From Deltaproteobacteria bacterium IMCC39146 (GTDB lineage: Bacteria; Desulfobacterota; Desulfuromonadia; Desulfuromonadales; BM103): 57,482 nt of DNA. The notes under the pieces are model-generated. The model saw nothing but the letters and a program-made list of their open reading frames with translations, was not told the DNA's origin and searched no databases. The DNA lies in contig JARUHP010000026.1 in the NCBI GenBank assembly GCA_030005635.1, forward strand, positions 1 through 57,482, given 5' to 3'. Made by a program: the position numbers and the translations under genes. This document shows, piece by piece, positions 17,938 to 27,027 of this stretch (position 1 is its first letter; every line of letters starts with the position of its first letter).

Positions 17938-18630
17938 TCATCTGTCAGCGGGGTTCTGCGTATGGCGTTGCTCAATCCACTGTACCGCTCTCTGGTAGAG
18001 TTCTGCCGAGTTGCGAAGATTCAGTTTTTCCTTGATCCGCTCGCGATAGGTGCCGATGGTTTTGGTGCTGAGATTAAGGTGCTCGGAAATTTCCCTGGTG
18101 GTCGATCCCTGCCCAATCAACTCGAAGACCTCCAACTCGCGGTTGGTTAAACATTCAAGTGGTAGCGAGCTTTTGCTGGTGCCGCCAACCATTTTCACCA
18201 GAATTTCGCTGGTCATCTTGTCGCTCAGGAAAACTTTTCCAGCCCGCACAGCGTTGATTGCATCGACAATAAGATTGATGGCTTCATGTTTCATGATATA
18301 ACCACGCGCCCCGACCTGCAGGGCCCGTTCTGCATAGATTGATTCCTCGTGCATGGATAACACCAGAGTCTGCAATCCGGGATATTCATCCTTGAGTTGC
18401 TTGGTCAATTCCAGACCACTGCGCCCGTCCAGAGATATGTCGATGATGACCATATCCGGCAGGTTGCTAGTGATCATGTCCCAGGCTTTACCTATATTGT
18501 CTGCTTCACCGCAGACATGAAATGCACTCTCCTGTTCGATCAGGTCACGCAGGCCGCGCCTGAAGATCGGATGGTCCTCTACAAGGAAAATTTGATATTT
18601 ATTATCGGTTTTTATGTTTTTTCCAGGCAT
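17938..18630 (-). CDS. NarL/FixJ-type response regulator
   Basis: A 230-residue regulator with an N-terminal receiver (about 10-130; phospho-acceptor Asp in MVIIDISLDG, conserved Lys in the final strand region) and a C-terminal LuxR-type helix-turn-helix (about 165-225; LTNRELEVFELIGQG...STKTIGTYRERIKEKL). It starts one base after the kinase stop codon, so the pair is co-translated. Regulators of this class bind short inverted repeats; the GTAGGT-N5-ACCTAY palindromes at both sides of this gene pair are proposed targets. Confidence 0.92.
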   Translation of the reverse strand: MPGKNIKTDNKYQIFLVEDHPIFRRGLRDLIEQESAFHVCGEADNIGKAWDMITSNLPDMVIIDISLDGRSGLELTKQLKDEYPGLQTLVLSMHEESIYAERALQVGARGYIMKHEAINLIVDAINAVRAGKVFLSDKMTSEILVKMVGGTSKSSLPLECLTNRELEVFELIGQGSTTREISEHLNLSTKTIGTYRERIKEKLNLRNSAELYQRAVQWIEQRHTQNPADR

Positions 18631-18631
18631 T

Positions 18632-20443
18632 TCAGGCCTCTCCTTTTTTTAGGTACTTGTTGAGTAGGTGCAGGCGCACTGTAGTCCCTGAGTTTGGCAA
18701 GCTGTCAATTTCTAGATCTGCTTTGATCATTCGGGCACGAAATGCCATGGTTTTCATTCCCATTCCATCGGAGGATTCAGATTCTGGCAGCCCTATGCCA
18801 TCATCTGCGATCTTGACAACCAGGGCATCGTCATCCTGTAATAACGTCACCGTAATCATATTCGGATTGGCGTGCTTGGCGGCATTGTAGACGGCTTCCT
18901 GGGTAATGCGATAGATATGAACGGCAACCGCACGGACAATAGGCGTACAATCGGTAACATATATCTGACATTGAACGGGGTAAAAGGTCATTACGGCGTC
19001 GATTAATTCCCTCAGAGCAAAACCGAGGCCCTCGTCAACCCGATGGAGTGGGCAGAGCCCCCGGGCCAGAGCACGGGTCTTTTTCGACGCATCAGCGATG
19101 AAGGTGCCGATGGCTTCTGCCTGAGTAGCGGCGGGAGAAGAATCGGCCTTCAGTCGGTTCGTCAGGTTCTTACACATAATTTCAACACCAATAAGGTGTG
19201 GGGCAAGATCGTCATGGAGGTCCTGACCTGCCCGGAGACTTTCCTTGTCTTCGGCTTCGATCAACTGCTTTTCAAGGTTTTCACGCTCAAGGATTTCTGC
19301 CCCTAGGCGCTCCATAAATTGGTTGAAAAATGTTGATAGCTGACCGATCTCATCGCTCCCCTGATAATTCATACGAGCCGAATAGTCGCCGGTTGCGCCG
19401 CGGTCGAGATGTTTGATTAACAGCCCTACTGGCTTGGTTATTGTGGTGCTGATTTGCATCGCAATCAAGATGCCGCCGCATAAAATAAAAAGACTAACCA
19501 ATAGACCGATACTGCGAATGGTGTCTAGAGGGCGGTAAAGATCGTCAATGTAGGCCGACGAAGCGACAACCCAACCCATCTCATGGATGCGGTTAAAGAC
19601 GACAATTTTTTTGCGCGGGCTCATTTCCGTCGGATTCTGCCACTGATAAAAAACCTCGCCACTGTCTTGGGTCAGCATTGTGGCAAAGAGGCCTTCCGGC
19701 GTCTCGACCCCCTGCGCATAAACATTCATTCCCTGATAGGTTGGATGGGCAATAAGGGTCCCATTAAGATCAAGGACGTAGGAATAGCCACTTTTCATGA
19801 ACTCCAGTGACCCTATACTCTCTCTAAAATCGTCAATATTGACAACGTGAGCAAATTCATCTTTGTAGGCGGATACAGAGATAATCCAGTCCCAAGGTTC
19901 AAAATGGTTCATCCAGACCGCCTTTGGCCTAGCGACCAGATCAGCGGGATTCTTCCAGGCGTATTCCTGATAACCGCTTTTGCGTAGTACCTGGTCATCT
20001 ACAAAAGAGATTCCGGTCAGGTTCTGACCAACCATCTCGTCAACAGGGTGAACTTCGACGCCCCCCTTACTGTTGAGACAGTAGATGTAGCCGCTCGTAG
20101 CAATCTTTTGACTTAAAATAACTTTTGTCGCCCGTGCTTTTGCCTCTTTTTCGGTCACGACTCCATCGAGGTACTGCTGGTAATACATCCTGACAATATC
20201 GGTGTTTTTTTCAGCAATGTTACGGAGGGAGTTTTTTATCGATAGCTGAGCCGAAAGTTGAATCATGTTGAGTATCGAATCAGTTGAATTTTTTAGTTCA
20301 CGACGAATCTGTACCTCCAAGGTGTCGCGCATCAACGAATCAGAAAAAAAACCAACCATGATGGCAAGAGGGGTAAACAAAACGGTGCAGGCCATGACAA
20401 ATTTATAGCGGATCGGCAGGTTGTTCAGTATTTTTAAATTCAC
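18632..20443 (-). CDS. NarX/DegS-like histidine kinase with Cache sensor
   Basis: A 603-residue membrane kinase. TM1 is near residues 12-32, followed by a long periplasmic double-Cache sensor (about 40-305) with repeated W-N-P motifs (YAWKNPADLVARPK, YQWQNPTEMSPRKK), TM2 near 312-332, HAMP (about 333-388), a HisKA_3 dimerisation domain with H in GQDLHDDLAPHLIG and a HATPase_c domain (NAAKHA; DDGIGLP; GMGMKTM). Cache domains of this kind bind small organic acids or amino acids in the periplasm, which fits a regulator of fatty-acid oxidation. It pairs with the adjacent response regulator. Confidence 0.92.
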   Translation of the reverse strand: MNLKILNNLPIRYKFVMACTVLFTPLAIMVGFFSDSLMRDTLEVQIRRELKNSTDSILNMIQLSAQLSIKNSLRNIAEKNTDIVRMYYQQYLDGVVTEKEAKARATKVILSQKIATSGYIYCLNSKGGVEVHPVDEMVGQNLTGISFVDDQVLRKSGYQEYAWKNPADLVARPKAVWMNHFEPWDWIISVSAYKDEFAHVVNIDDFRESIGSLEFMKSGYSYVLDLNGTLIAHPTYQGMNVYAQGVETPEGLFATMLTQDSGEVFYQWQNPTEMSPRKKIVVFNRIHEMGWVVASSAYIDDLYRPLDTIRSIGLLVSLFILCGGILIAMQISTTITKPVGLLIKHLDRGATGDYSARMNYQGSDEIGQLSTFFNQFMERLGAEILERENLEKQLIEAEDKESLRAGQDLHDDLAPHLIGVEIMCKNLTNRLKADSSPAATQAEAIGTFIADASKKTRALARGLCPLHRVDEGLGFALRELIDAVMTFYPVQCQIYVTDCTPIVRAVAVHIYRITQEAVYNAAKHANPNMITVTLLQDDDALVVKIADDGIGLPESESSDGMGMKTMAFRARMIKADLEIDSLPNSGTTVRLHLLNKYLKKGEA

Positions 20444-20860
20444 GCTATATTTTTCCTTGGGAATTCAGAAATTAAAATTGCTAAAATTTCTTGTGCTCAG
20501 CCAGAACATTTGGAGAAGATTGAAGCAAAAAAGGCTCTTCTCCTGTCCATGCTTTTAAATTTACAGATGATCTAGGGCGATGCTTACGGCAGCGATTGAA
20601 AACCAGTGTGACCTACTGTCCCGTCACCCTCCAATGGGTTCAAAAAGGCGTTCCAACAGGCCTATTGAGGTGAACTGAAATTTAAAACGGACACGGAATT
20701 TTATAAAATCATTGTTTAGTGGTTTTATAATCATTCATCGTCGATTATTCAAGAATATTCTCCGATCTCAAGACCCTGGTTCTTTGCAGTCAGCGGCCAA
20801 AACCATTTATTCTTTTATTCTTTTACCGAATCTTGCCCTGCGAGACATACTACCCCAATC

Positions 20861-20899
20861 GTAGGTGATTTACCTATCTGCGGACAGGTATTTTCCTAC
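20861..20899 (+). promoter_or_regulatory. activator sites: GTAGGT-N5-ACCTAT palindrome and CCTAC half-site
   Basis: GTAGGTGATTTACCTAT at 20861-20877 and CCTAC at 20895-20899 repeat, at identical spacing, the arrangement upstream of the acyl-CoA dehydrogenase promoter at 17598-17636 on the other strand. The intervening bases differ, so this is conservation of sites and not a simple duplicated segment. Confidence 0.6.
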
Positions 20900-20921
20900 G
20901 TAGCAAAAAGTTCTTGCCTGA

Positions 20922-20950
20922 TTGGCTTACTAATTAGGCCTCTGTATGAT
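20922..20950 (+). promoter_or_regulatory. sigma-70 type promoter for the ETF:quinone oxidoreductase
   Basis: TTGGCT (20922-20927), 17 bases, TATGAT (20945-20950). It is preceded by GCCTGA and has CTCT before the -10 box, as in the matching promoter at 17547-17575. The start codon at 21079 lies about 120 bases downstream of the expected transcription start. Confidence 0.72.
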
Positions 20951-21078
20951 CTGATCATCGTGAGGTTTAGAACCGTGTTTTATGACCTTGCGGGCAGCTT
21001 TTTCTATTGGCCTACGGCTTTCTGTGAAAGCTTGAACAACTCTCTGACCTTGAATTGCGGCAACAGGATTTGCATTAT

Positions 21079-23058
21079 ATGGAATTTACACGCGAAATAT
21101 ATTGGAACGTAGGGCATGGACCAACAACGTTGTTGCCTATGTACCTCCTGACTCTGGCCGCAGTTTTTGTTTTGCTCAGGGAGTTCGTTGCGCGGGTCAA
21201 GATATATAAGCAGGGCAAGCCGGTAGAACGGTTCGATCAACGCTCACGACGAATATCCGCCATGCTAAAGGCCGTTCTGCTACAAGCCAAGGTAATCCGT
21301 GTCAAAGGTCCGGGACTCGCTCACGGACTGTTTTTTTGGGGGTTTGGGCTATTGTTCCTCGGTACTGTTCTAATCGTCGTGCAGGCCGACTTTACCGATC
21401 TGTTTTTTGGAATCAAGTTTCTTAAAGGCAACTTTTATCTCCTGTTCTCGGCAGTCCTCGATCTTGCTGGCCTGGTTGCCATCATCATGTTGGGCGGCCT
21501 GCTGGTGCGGAGATATCTTGTCCGTCCTGATGGTCTGGAGAGCAAGGCGGATGATGCCATCATGCACGGCCTGTTATTCGCAATCTTGATAAGCGGTTTT
21601 GTCATCGAAGGCGCACGGATGGCGGCGACCGAAATGGGCACACCGTTGGCGTTATGGTCGCCGGTCGGTCTCGTCTTTGCCAAGGGTCTGACCGCTTATA
21701 ATAAAGAGACCATACTCACATTGCACCTATATACCTGGTGGTTTCATCTGCTTTTGGTAATGGCTTTTATTGTTGCTATTCCCTTCACCAAGTTCAGACA
21801 CATCTTTACCACCAGCCTAAACTATCTGTTCGCTGATCTCGGTCCGACCGGCAAACTGGTAAGCCTTGATCTTGAAGACGAAGAGGTTGAAAGTTTCGGT
21901 GCCAGCAAGATAACCGATCTGACCTGGAAAGATATCTTTGATACCGATGCTTGTACCCAGTGCAAGCGTTGCCAAGATCGCTGTCCTGCTCATAATACCG
22001 AAAAGCCGCTGTCGCCAATGAAACTGATCAATCAGCTTGGCGATGTCGCTTTAAATAATTCTGAAGGGTCACTGGCGGATGCTTGTGACAAGGAGGCTAT
22101 CTGGTCCTGTACTACCTGCCGCGCATGTCAGGAGATTTGTCCCGCCGCCATAGAACATGTCAATAAGATCGTCGACATGCGCCGGAACCTGGTCTTGATG
22201 GAGGGTGAATTCCCAGGTGAAGAGGTGATGGTGGCCATGGAGAATACCGAGGTTAACGGCAACCCTCTTGGCATCGGTTATGCCAGCCGAGGTGACTGGG
22301 CAGAGGGTCTGGGTATCAAGACTCTGGCCGAAGACCCGGAGGTCGATATTCTCTATTTCGTCGGATGTTACGCTTCATTTGACAATCGTAACATCAAGAT
22401 TGCTACTGCTTTTGTCAAGCTCTGTCAAGCCTCCGGTATTAAGGTCGGTATCCTTGGTAAGGAGGAGAAGTGCTGTGGAGAGCCAATGCGCAAGATGGGG
22501 AACGAATATCTCTACCAGACTCTGGCCGCCGAGAATGTTGAACTGATCAAAGGCTATGGAGTCAAACAGATCGTTACCAGTTGTCCACACTGTTTCAATA
22601 CTTTGAGTAAAGACTACCGTGATTTCGATTTCGACATACCGGTCACCAACTACAGTACTTATCTGCAGCAGTTGCTGCAAAACGGCCAGCTGAAACTCAG
22701 CTCTGTTGACTTCTCTTGCACCTATCACGATTCCTGTTATCTCGGGCGCCATAATGACATCTACGATGCCCCCCGTCAGCTTATTGAAGCAGTCGGTGGT
22801 CAGATCATCGAGATGGATGAATCTCGAAGTGAGGCCTTCTGTTGCAGCGCTGGTGGCGGCCGGATTATGGCAGAAGAGAGTCTCGGGAGCCGGATTAATG
22901 TCAAACGGGTTGAAATGGCCGTTGAGACCGGCGCTCCCACACTCGTATCCAACTGTCCGTTCTGCCTCACTATGTTTGAAGATGGGGTCAAGGGGGCCGA
23001 TGTCGAAGAGAGACTTGTCGCCCGTGACATTACAGAGCTACTGGCAGAACGTTTGTAA
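21079..23058 (+). CDS. ETF:menaquinone oxidoreductase (b-type heme, FeS, CCG domains)
   Basis: A 659-residue membrane enzyme. Residues 1-245 hold about six hydrophobic segments of a NarI-like cytochrome b domain with heme-ligand histidines (for example H82, H163, H216, H223). Two [4Fe-4S] motifs follow, CTQCKRCQDRCP (292-302) and CTTCRACQEICP (344-354), then two CCG domains (CCGEPM near 465; CCSAGGGRIM near 613) like HdrB. This architecture, with etfBA nearby, matches the EMO/DUF224 type of ETF:menaquinone oxidoreductase, which passes beta-oxidation electrons to the quinone pool. The ATG at 21079 with CAGGA upstream is preferred over a TTG at 21055. Confidence 0.87.
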   Translation: MEFTREIYWNVGHGPTTLLPMYLLTLAAVFVLLREFVARVKIYKQGKPVERFDQRSRRISAMLKAVLLQAKVIRVKGPGLAHGLFFWGFGLLFLGTVLIVVQADFTDLFFGIKFLKGNFYLLFSAVLDLAGLVAIIMLGGLLVRRYLVRPDGLESKADDAIMHGLLFAILISGFVIEGARMAATEMGTPLALWSPVGLVFAKGLTAYNKETILTLHLYTWWFHLLLVMAFIVAIPFTKFRHIFTTSLNYLFADLGPTGKLVSLDLEDEEVESFGASKITDLTWKDIFDTDACTQCKRCQDRCPAHNTEKPLSPMKLINQLGDVALNNSEGSLADACDKEAIWSCTTCRACQEICPAAIEHVNKIVDMRRNLVLMEGEFPGEEVMVAMENTEVNGNPLGIGYASRGDWAEGLGIKTLAEDPEVDILYFVGCYASFDNRNIKIATAFVKLCQASGIKVGILGKEEKCCGEPMRKMGNEYLYQTLAAENVELIKGYGVKQIVTSCPHCFNTLSKDYRDFDFDIPVTNYSTYLQQLLQNGQLKLSSVDFSCTYHDSCYLGRHNDIYDAPRQLIEAVGGQIIEMDESRSEAFCCSAGGGRIMAEESLGSRINVKRVEMAVETGAPTLVSNCPFCLTMFEDGVKGADVEERLVARDITELLAERL

Positions 23059-23073
23059 AGGTTCTTCAGGTTG

Positions 23074-23137
23074 CCACGGAGGCGCAAATCCCAAACGTTT
23101 TATCGTCTTCTCCACGAAGCGCCTCCGTGGATTTTTT
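23074..23137 (+). terminator. long-loop terminator after the quinone oxidoreductase gene
   Basis: CCACGGAGGCGC (23074-23085) and GCGCCTCCGTGG (23119-23130) form a perfect 12-bp stem with a 33-base loop, followed directly by ATTTTTT. Despite the long loop the stem and T-run fit intrinsic termination. It would partly separate this gene from etfBA. Confidence 0.6.
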
Positions 23138-23169
23138 AAACTCAATAGCTGACCAGAAGGAAAAGCGGC

Positions 23170-24012
23170 ATGAAAAAGGTTCTCGGCATTATTGGATCGA
23201 AACGAACTTCTGGTAATTGCGAACTTATGGCAAAGGAGATCAGCAGGCAGATTACAGAGCCACATCAGTTAACACTGCTCCGGCTTCCCGATTTCAATAT
23301 TGGTTACTGCACCGGCTGCTATCGCTGCCTGATCAAGAATAAGGGGTGTGTGCTTAATGACGATCTGTCGACGGTACTGGAAGCCATCGCCGATACTGAC
23401 GCGCTGATTGTGTCCGTACCAACCTACTTTCTGGCCGCGCACTCCTGCCTGAAAAGCCTTATCGATAGAGGGATCTCCTTTTACCAGATGGCGGATAGAC
23501 TCTGGGGGAAACCGGCCGTCGGAGTTGGCGTCGCGGGTATTGAGGGTAAAGAGGGGAGTACTCTCCTCGATATTGAGAGGTTTTTTGCTACCATCCTGGC
23601 TAAAAACAGAGTGAGTAAAATCGTATACGGTGCCCTTCCCGGTGAGGTGATGACGAATAAAAGGAATAAGCTTATGGCCGTTGAATTGGCACAAAGCCTG
23701 TTCGGTGAGGATAAGGAAAATGAGGGGTTCTGCTGCCCACTGTGCGGCGGCAGAACCTTCCGTTTTCTGGAGCAGAACCAGGTGCGGTGCATGTTGTGCA
23801 GCGACGCCGGCACAATGCGAATAAGTGCTGGGCAATTGGTTGTGGAGATTGAGCCGGACTCACACCAACTGCTGGCCAGCGAAGGTCAAGCCCTCAAACA
23901 CCGTGACTGGCTTCTCAGCATGGTAAAGCAATTTAGAGAGCAAAAAGACAGTCTCAATGCGGTCGCTGCTGAATATGAGGATGGAACCGTTTGGATTAAA
24001 CCGGAACGGTGA
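23170..24012 (+). CDS. iron-sulfur flavoprotein / NADPH-dependent FMN reductase family
   Basis: A 280-residue protein with a flavodoxin-like fold at the N-terminus (IIGSKRTSGNCELMAKEI, the FMN phosphate loop) and the compact cysteine motif CTGCYRCLIKNKGC (CX2CX2CX6C) of iron-sulfur flavoproteins (Isf). An extra C-terminal zinc-ribbon-like part has CPLCGG and CMLC pairs. Isf proteins carry one FMN and one [4Fe-4S] per monomer and move electrons between ferredoxin-like donors and small acceptors. The gene lies between the ETF:quinone oxidoreductase and etfBA, so an accessory redox role in beta-oxidation is plausible. AAGG precedes the ATG. Confidence 0.78.
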   Translation: MKKVLGIIGSKRTSGNCELMAKEISRQITEPHQLTLLRLPDFNIGYCTGCYRCLIKNKGCVLNDDLSTVLEAIADTDALIVSVPTYFLAAHSCLKSLIDRGISFYQMADRLWGKPAVGVGVAGIEGKEGSTLLDIERFFATILAKNRVSKIVYGALPGEVMTNKRNKLMAVELAQSLFGEDKENEGFCCPLCGGRTFRFLEQNQVRCMLCSDAGTMRISAGQLVVEIEPDSHQLLASEGQALKHRDWLLSMVKQFREQKDSLNAVAAEYEDGTVWIKPER

Positions 24013-24110
24013 TGGCTGAAGACTGAATCTGCGGGCAACCTGAGGTCTTATTTCAACCGAGGCTCAAAGATTCAAGGACAACGCAACCCTTAACGATATT
24101 GAGGTTAATT

Positions 24111-24884
24111 ATGAAAATTCTGGTGTGTATCAAGCAGGTCCCAGATATGGAGTCGAAATTTAAGATTGCCGACAATGCAACCTGGTACGACAGCGGGGAA
24201 TTAGCCTGGAGAATGAATGAATACGACGAATATGCGGTTGAGCAGGGCGTTCAGCTTAAAACACAGGTCGCTGATGCAGACTTAACCGTACTTTGCATCG
24301 GTCCACAACGCGTTCAGGAGACGATGAAGAAAGCTCTGGCAATGGGGTGTGATCGCGGCGTCCATATCGAGGATGCAGAGTCGTTTAAAAAAGACCCTTT
24401 TGAGATCGCTTCCATGATTGCCGAATTTGCTAAAGAAAAAAGCTTCGACATGATCTTTACCGGCATGCAATCCCAGGATCGCGGCAGCGCCCAGGTTGGT
24501 TTAATGGTTGCAGAACTCCTTGACATACCGAGCATCTCAACGGTTGTTGACTTCGCCTTTGATGCTGGCAAGGTAACCGCTAAGCGTGAGCTTGAGGGTG
24601 GCATTAAGGCCAAGGTCAGTTGTACTGCTCCGGCATTGATTACCTGTCAGCTAGGCCTTAATACCCCACGTTATCCGACACTGCCGAACATTATGAAAGC
24701 CAAGAGAAAAGAACTGCTTTCGTTGCCAGCCGCCGATCTGCTTAAGGTTGAGCGCAAGCAGGAGACCGCCAAAATCTACTTCCCTGAGAAAAAGGGTGGA
24801 GGATTGGTGTTAGAGGGAGCCGCGGGCGATTTGGCCGATCAGTTGATCAAAATCCTCAAAGAGAATACCGGTGTACTGGCATGA
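24111..24884 (+). CDS. etfB: electron transfer flavoprotein beta subunit
   Basis: A 257-residue EtfB starting MKILVCIKQVPD. It has the AMP-binding region (VLCIGPQ, ALAMGCDRG, IFTGMQSQDRGSAQVG) and the conserved RELEGGIKAKV loop. With EtfA it takes electrons from acyl-CoA dehydrogenases. The ATG at 24111 is chosen; a TTG four codons upstream lies in the GAGG site. Nothing points to a bifurcating type: a single quinone oxidoreductase partner is encoded just upstream. Confidence 0.94.
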   Translation: MKILVCIKQVPDMESKFKIADNATWYDSGELAWRMNEYDEYAVEQGVQLKTQVADADLTVLCIGPQRVQETMKKALAMGCDRGVHIEDAESFKKDPFEIASMIAEFAKEKSFDMIFTGMQSQDRGSAQVGLMVAELLDIPSISTVVDFAFDAGKVTAKRELEGGIKAKVSCTAPALITCQLGLNTPRYPTLPNIMKAKRKELLSLPAADLLKVERKQETAKIYFPEKKGGGLVLEGAAGDLADQLIKILKENTGVLA

Positions 24885-24898
24885 TAAGGAGAGAAAAT

Positions 24899-25813
24899 AT
24901 GAAAGCATTACTGGTTGCAGAACATAGAGATGGACAACTGTTGACATCAAGCTACGAGCTGGTTGCTTTTGCCCAACAGCTTGGCGCTGACTCCGCCATG
25001 TTCCTCGTTGGCAGTGATGTATCTCTGCCGCAATACGATGGCACACTCTATCTGGCCGACATAGACAAATACAGTGAATATAACCCGGCAGTGCATAAAC
25101 AATTACTTCTTGACGTAATCGCTAAAGAGCAGCCGGACATCGTGGTGTTTTCCCACTCATCGTACGGTTGGGATCTGGCACCAAGGGTCTCAGTGGCATT
25201 GGGTGCCGCGCATGTTTCAGAGGTTGTTGAGGTTGTTGACGGCGCCATGGTTGTGCCTGTCTGTAACGCAAAGTTGCGTCGTCAGGTCAGTGTTAAAACC
25301 GCTAAGACGGTCGTCTCATTGCAGTCCGGTGCTTTTTGCCTGAGCGATGATCCTGAAGGTACGCCGACCGTGGAGAAAATAGATACTGATGCTGCTGCCC
25401 GTGTTGTCTTTGAAGGTTTTGAAGAGGCCGAAGCCGGTGGCGTCGACCTGTCAAAATCGGAGGTTATCGTTAGTGCCGGTCGTGGCATCGGTAAGCCGGA
25501 GAATTTGGCCATTATCGAAGGCTTGGCCACGGCCCTTAAAGGTGATTATGGCGCCAGTCGTCCTGTGGTCGATTCCGACTGGGTAGACCACGGCCGTCAA
25601 GTCGGATCAACCGGCCAGTCCGTTTCGCCGAAGCTCTATATCGCCTGTGGTATCAGCGGGGCAATTCAGCATTTGGCCGGGATGAAAAAGTCGGAATATA
25701 TCGTTGCCATCAACACAGACAAGGATGCTCCTATCGGTGAAGTTGCCGATGTTCTGGTTGTGGCCGATCTGAAAGAATTTGTGCCTTTGATGACAGCAAA
25801 GTTGCTGGTTTAA
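24899..25813 (+). CDS. etfA: electron transfer flavoprotein alpha subunit
   Basis: A 304-residue EtfA. The C-terminal FAD domain is clear: VSAGRGIGKPEN, then PKLYIACGISGAIQHLAGM, then INTDKDAPIGEVAD. It carries the redox FAD that shuttles electrons from the acyl-CoA dehydrogenases to the membrane oxidoreductase. An ATG at 24881 overlaps the etfB stop, but AAGGAGAG stands between it and the ATG at 24899, so the latter is the likely start. Confidence 0.94.
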   Translation: MKALLVAEHRDGQLLTSSYELVAFAQQLGADSAMFLVGSDVSLPQYDGTLYLADIDKYSEYNPAVHKQLLLDVIAKEQPDIVVFSHSSYGWDLAPRVSVALGAAHVSEVVEVVDGAMVVPVCNAKLRRQVSVKTAKTVVSLQSGAFCLSDDPEGTPTVEKIDTDAAARVVFEGFEEAEAGGVDLSKSEVIVSAGRGIGKPENLAIIEGLATALKGDYGASRPVVDSDWVDHGRQVGSTGQSVSPKLYIACGISGAIQHLAGMKKSEYIVAINTDKDAPIGEVADVLVVADLKEFVPLMTAKLLV

Positions 25814-25842
25814 ATAAACACTTACCTTTGAAGGATAAAATC

Positions 25843-27018
25843 ATGAGCGAAGTCTTTATTGTTGATGCACTGAGAACCCCATTTGGTAGTTTTGGCGGAA
25901 ACCTGTCCGATGTCCCTGCCCCACAACTGGCAGCCACAGTTGTCAAGGCTCTTGTCGAGCGTAATCAGATCGATCCGGCGACCATCGACCAATTTATTGC
26001 CGGTCAGGTACTCACCGGTGGTTGCGGTCAGGCTCCTGCACGTCAGGCGATGCGTGGCGCAGATATTCCGGACAGCGTGCCGGCTCTGACCATTAACAAA
26101 GTTTGCGGTAGCGGTCTTAAGGCGATGATGCTGGCAGCTGATGCGATCCGGGTTGGCGACGACCAATTAGCTATCGCCGGTGGTATGGAGAATATGTCCC
26201 TCTCCCCCTACACCTTACCCGCCGCACGTTACGGTATGCGAATGGGTAACAATCTGGCAGTCGATCTGTTGATCAATGATGCCCTGCTCGATCCATATAC
26301 CGGTCGCCACATGGGAGAAGTAACCGAAGTCTCTATTGAAAGCCAGGAGATCAGTCGCGAAGCTCAGGACGAATATGCTATTAGCTCTTACCGACGGTCT
26401 CAGGCAGCTCAGGAAAATGGTTTTTTCGATAAAGAGATCGTCCCTGTAGTCAAGTCGAGCCGTAAGGGGGATGTAACCATCGCTTCCGACGAAGAGCCAT
26501 CGCGAGTGAATTTTGACAAGTTCACAGGCCTGCGCCCAGTCTTCAAAAAGGATGGAACCCTGACAGCGGGGAACGCATCAACAATCAACGATGGTGCTGC
26601 TTTTGCCCTGCTCGCCAGCGGAGAGGCTGTAAAAAAGCATGGTCTGAAACCGAGAGCACGGCTGGTCGCTTATGCTACCAACAGCCTGCATCCAGATCAG
26701 TTCCCGGTGGCGCCTATGGGTGCTATCGAACGGGTTTGCGAAAAAGCAGGTCTCACCCTCGACCAGATCGATCTCTTTGAGATAAATGAGGCCTTTGCAG
26801 CTGTAGCCTTGATGGCTATTGGGGGACTCAAGCTCGACCGAGAGAAGGTCAACGTCAATGGTGGAGCTGTCTCCATCGGTCATCCGGTCGGTGCCAGTGG
26901 AGGACGATTGGTTGCGACCCTTCTCAACGGGCTGGAGACAACCGGTGGACGTTACGGCCTGGCAACCTTGTGTATCGGCGGCGGCGAAGCTGTTGCTGCA
27001 ATTATCGAAAGAATTTAG
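25843..27018 (+). CDS. acetyl-CoA acetyltransferase (thiolase)
   Basis: A 391-residue thiolase II. The nucleophile is C88 in NKVCGSGLK, the His is in GGAVSIGHPVGASGGR, and the second Cys is in LCIGGGEAV. It cleaves acetoacetyl-CoA to two acetyl-CoA in the degradative direction. Length and motifs are normal. It begins the run thiolase, hydroxybutyryl-CoA dehydrogenase, crotonase, acyl-CoA dehydrogenase, so it completes butyrate oxidation and also receives acetoacetyl-CoA from leucine. AAGGA stands 8 bases before the ATG. Confidence 0.93.
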   Translation: MSEVFIVDALRTPFGSFGGNLSDVPAPQLAATVVKALVERNQIDPATIDQFIAGQVLTGGCGQAPARQAMRGADIPDSVPALTINKVCGSGLKAMMLAADAIRVGDDQLAIAGGMENMSLSPYTLPAARYGMRMGNNLAVDLLINDALLDPYTGRHMGEVTEVSIESQEISREAQDEYAISSYRRSQAAQENGFFDKEIVPVVKSSRKGDVTIASDEEPSRVNFDKFTGLRPVFKKDGTLTAGNASTINDGAAFALLASGEAVKKHGLKPRARLVAYATNSLHPDQFPVAPMGAIERVCEKAGLTLDQIDLFEINEAFAAVALMAIGGLKLDREKVNVNGGAVSIGHPVGASGGRLVATLLNGLETTGGRYGLATLCIGGGEAVAAIIERI

Positions 27019-27027
27019 GAGCCTGAA

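Larger units (their letters stand above)
20444..21078. other. 635-bp divergent intergenic region
   Basis: Carries the promoter and activator sites of the ETF:quinone oxidoreductase gene in its right third. The left 400 bases, upstream of the kinase on the minus strand, contain A/T-rich sequence and no gene; a TGG-N10-GC match at about 20635-20650 is too weak to call a sigma-54 promoter. Confidence 0.5.

Noticed and set aside
20635-20652. TGG-N10-GC sequence upstream of the quinone oxidoreductase
   Set aside because: Only GG and GC match; the well-supported sigma-70 type promoter at 20922-20950 explains the gene better.
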